This document shows, one piece after another, positions 55,469-56,783 of a DNA stretch of 56,783 nucleotides. The stretch is from contig JBNGIO010005918.1 in assembly GCA_049999805.1 (NCBI GenBank), positions 140,357 through 197,139 of the forward strand. The letters are read 5' to 3'. Origin of the DNA: Folioceros fuciformis. Lineage: Eukaryota; Anthocerotophyta; Anthocerotopsida; Anthocerotales. A program made the translations under genes and the position numbers. Under the pieces are notes generated by a model that did not search any database, was not told the DNA's origin, and saw only the letters and a list, made by a program, of their open reading frames with translations. How positions within the stretch are numbered: position 1 is the first letter of the stretch; each line of letters opens with the position of its first letter.

Positions 55469-56668
55469 GCGGGCAGAGAATGTAGCGCAGGATGCGGGAC
55501 GAAGAACAAGGGGACAGGGGACCAATCCCGGAGCATGCGCGCGACGGCGCGCCAACGCCACGCCCAGGGAACAAAATTCTGGCCTATATGGAAAGGGAAG
55601 GAAAGGAGAGGCGAGGCGAGGCGAGGAGAGGAGAGGAGGAGCTGTACGCGAAATAAACATTTGCACACATTCATGCAGAAGTTGAGCGTAAGCCATAACA
55701 CAGCACAACACAAGAACGAGAGCGTGAAGTGTAGAGCAGTCGCAACCTCTCGGACCTTTAGTGGACAAAGGCATCCCATCCAATCCGATTCCCCGAGCCC
55801 CCTGCCGGGGTTCCGGGCCCAGCGCCTGGGAGCGGGGGGCCCGGACCCCGCTAGCGCACAACAGGAGTAGCTGCAGCAGCCGCACAAATCCTAAACCTTT
55901 AATGTCTCTACTGCAGGACGCCTTGGCGCAGGGGGAAGCAGCAGCAGCAGCAGAAAAGGCACCGTTCGCTCAAGTTCCAGTCCGCCGTCGTGGATTGGAC
56001 CTCGAGTCTAGTCTAGTATGGCTTGCTGTCACAGAAGCGAAGCCCGTGCGCGACCTCCAGAAGGAAGTGGGAACTGTGGTCGGACAAGCAAGCAGGCTCC
56101 TGGAACGAGAGGAGAGGTCGAGAGAGCCGAGGCGCTCCTGGGGCTCGTCTGTTTGGTGGAGGATGGCGGCCCCTCCCTCGCACCCTCCACTATTTTATTG
56201 TGGTCCGCGAGGGAGATGGGCACCAGGCAGCAGACACCAGGTCCCATCTCTCTCTGAGTGTGTCCGTACTCGCAGCCCCATGCCCCTCCAAGCCCCAGGA
56301 CACTGCGCCTTGTCACTTCCCGCAATTTGCAGTTTGCCCCAAGCCCGCACTCAAGTTGGTACTTGCTTTTACAATGCTTACCCGGATGCCGCGCCCGCGG
56401 CCCGGGGCCCGGGTCCCGGGGCCCCGCTGGGCCCTGGGCCCCGGGCCCGCTTCTGTTGGCCTACATAACAAAAACCTCATACAAACTTCCATACATACAC
56501 ATGTACATTTGTACCTCCTCTCCCTGAAGACCTGCTACCACTGTCTCTTTTGAATTTTCAAGTACACACGCCATTCCAAGCCCGTCCTGCTGGGTGTCGT
56601 TTGGGTTTTCCCGGGCTTGGTGCTTCGGAGAGAGAGACTGCCCACCGCACCTCAACCCCGATTGAACT

Positions 56669-56692
56669 CCAGTTCCAGTTCCAGTTCCAGCT
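56669..56692. repeat. (CCAGTT)n hexamer repeat
   Basis: About four CCAGTT units ending in CCAGCT, close to the window edge. Confidence 0.85.
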
Positions 56693-56783
56693 CCCCATCC
56701 CCAAGCCACATTTCTAGCCTCGTCAATCCCCCCGTTGGACGAGTACGAGCCTCAAGCCCCAAGCCTCGTCCATACTCCTACCC

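Larger units (their letters stand above)
54716..56783. other. GC-rich low-complexity region upstream of MIR160
   Basis: Probable promoter and 5' part of pri-miR160 (minus strand), running to the window edge. It contains a purine-rich strand (55020-55380), GGCCA-type pentamer repeats, GAGGC/GAGGA repeats (55608-55640), a GGGCCC-palindrome cluster (56385-56455) and a CCAGTT repeat. Long frames on both strands are composition artefacts. A gene starting beyond the window edge cannot be excluded. Confidence 0.4.

Noticed and set aside
55298-55870. Arg/Gln/Gly-rich frames on both strands
   Set aside because: They are translations of GGCCA, GAGGC and purine-rich repeats, with equal openness on several frames.

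Overview
The window comes from the nuclear genome of a land plant. Evidence: a plant GT37 fucosyltransferase, a vacuolar CAX Ca2+/H+ exchanger, a COG6 gene with eleven short exons, GT-AG introns of roughly 80-250 bp, and two microRNA loci of ancient land-plant families (MIR319, MIR160). Compact GC-balanced gene islands sit in AT-rich or transposon-filled DNA. I favour a seedless plant (bryophyte or lycophyte) but cannot name the species. Three runs of N (28748-28847, 43559-43568, 49021-49030) show this is a draft scaffold.

Layout. 1-1500: AT-rich spacer with an 84-bp tandem repeat. 2459-6279: two minus-strand genes head to tail, a Golgi GT37 fucosyltransferase (two exons, 613 aa) and a CAX exchanger (455 aa). 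6280-12600: AT-rich DNA with minisatellites and a decayed element (copy A) whose minus strand encodes relics of a beta-class N4/N6 DNA methyltransferase. 12805-16085: complete COG6, 711 aa. 16086-19160: no gene recognised. 19179-25379: a minus-strand LTR retroelement in the order 3'-end ORF, LTR, primer-binding site, gag, meaning one LTR lies between two internal regions. 26046-29650: copy B of the methyltransferase element. 29690-31472: a second copy of the same LTR with its adjoining ORF, cut by a Copia element (31473-36380) that has both LTRs, PBS and PPT but a broken coding region. 36381-37163: a broken unrecognised gene. 38588-41134: a plus-strand decayed gene with the same two-part design as the 3' ORF of the minus-strand LTR element. 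41840-43190: a CACTA (TNP2-type) transposase relic. 43190-44640 and 46900-50100: AT-rich DNA with minisatellites. 45537-46325: a TATA box followed by two tandem MIR319 hairpins. 51226-54046: a nine-exon bromodomain protein lacking two usual acetyl-lysine pocket residues. 54612-54715 (minus strand): a MIR160 hairpin. 54720-56783: GC-rich low-complexity DNA.

Function. COG6 (Golgi tethering) and the fucosyltransferase (Golgi glycan synthesis) act in the same compartment, but nothing indicates co-regulation. The miR319 and miR160 families control TCP/MYB and ARF transcription factors elsewhere in the genome. The most unusual content is the repeated methyltransferase-bearing element, the tandem MIR319 locus, the extra-ORF LTR family and the atypical bromodomain.
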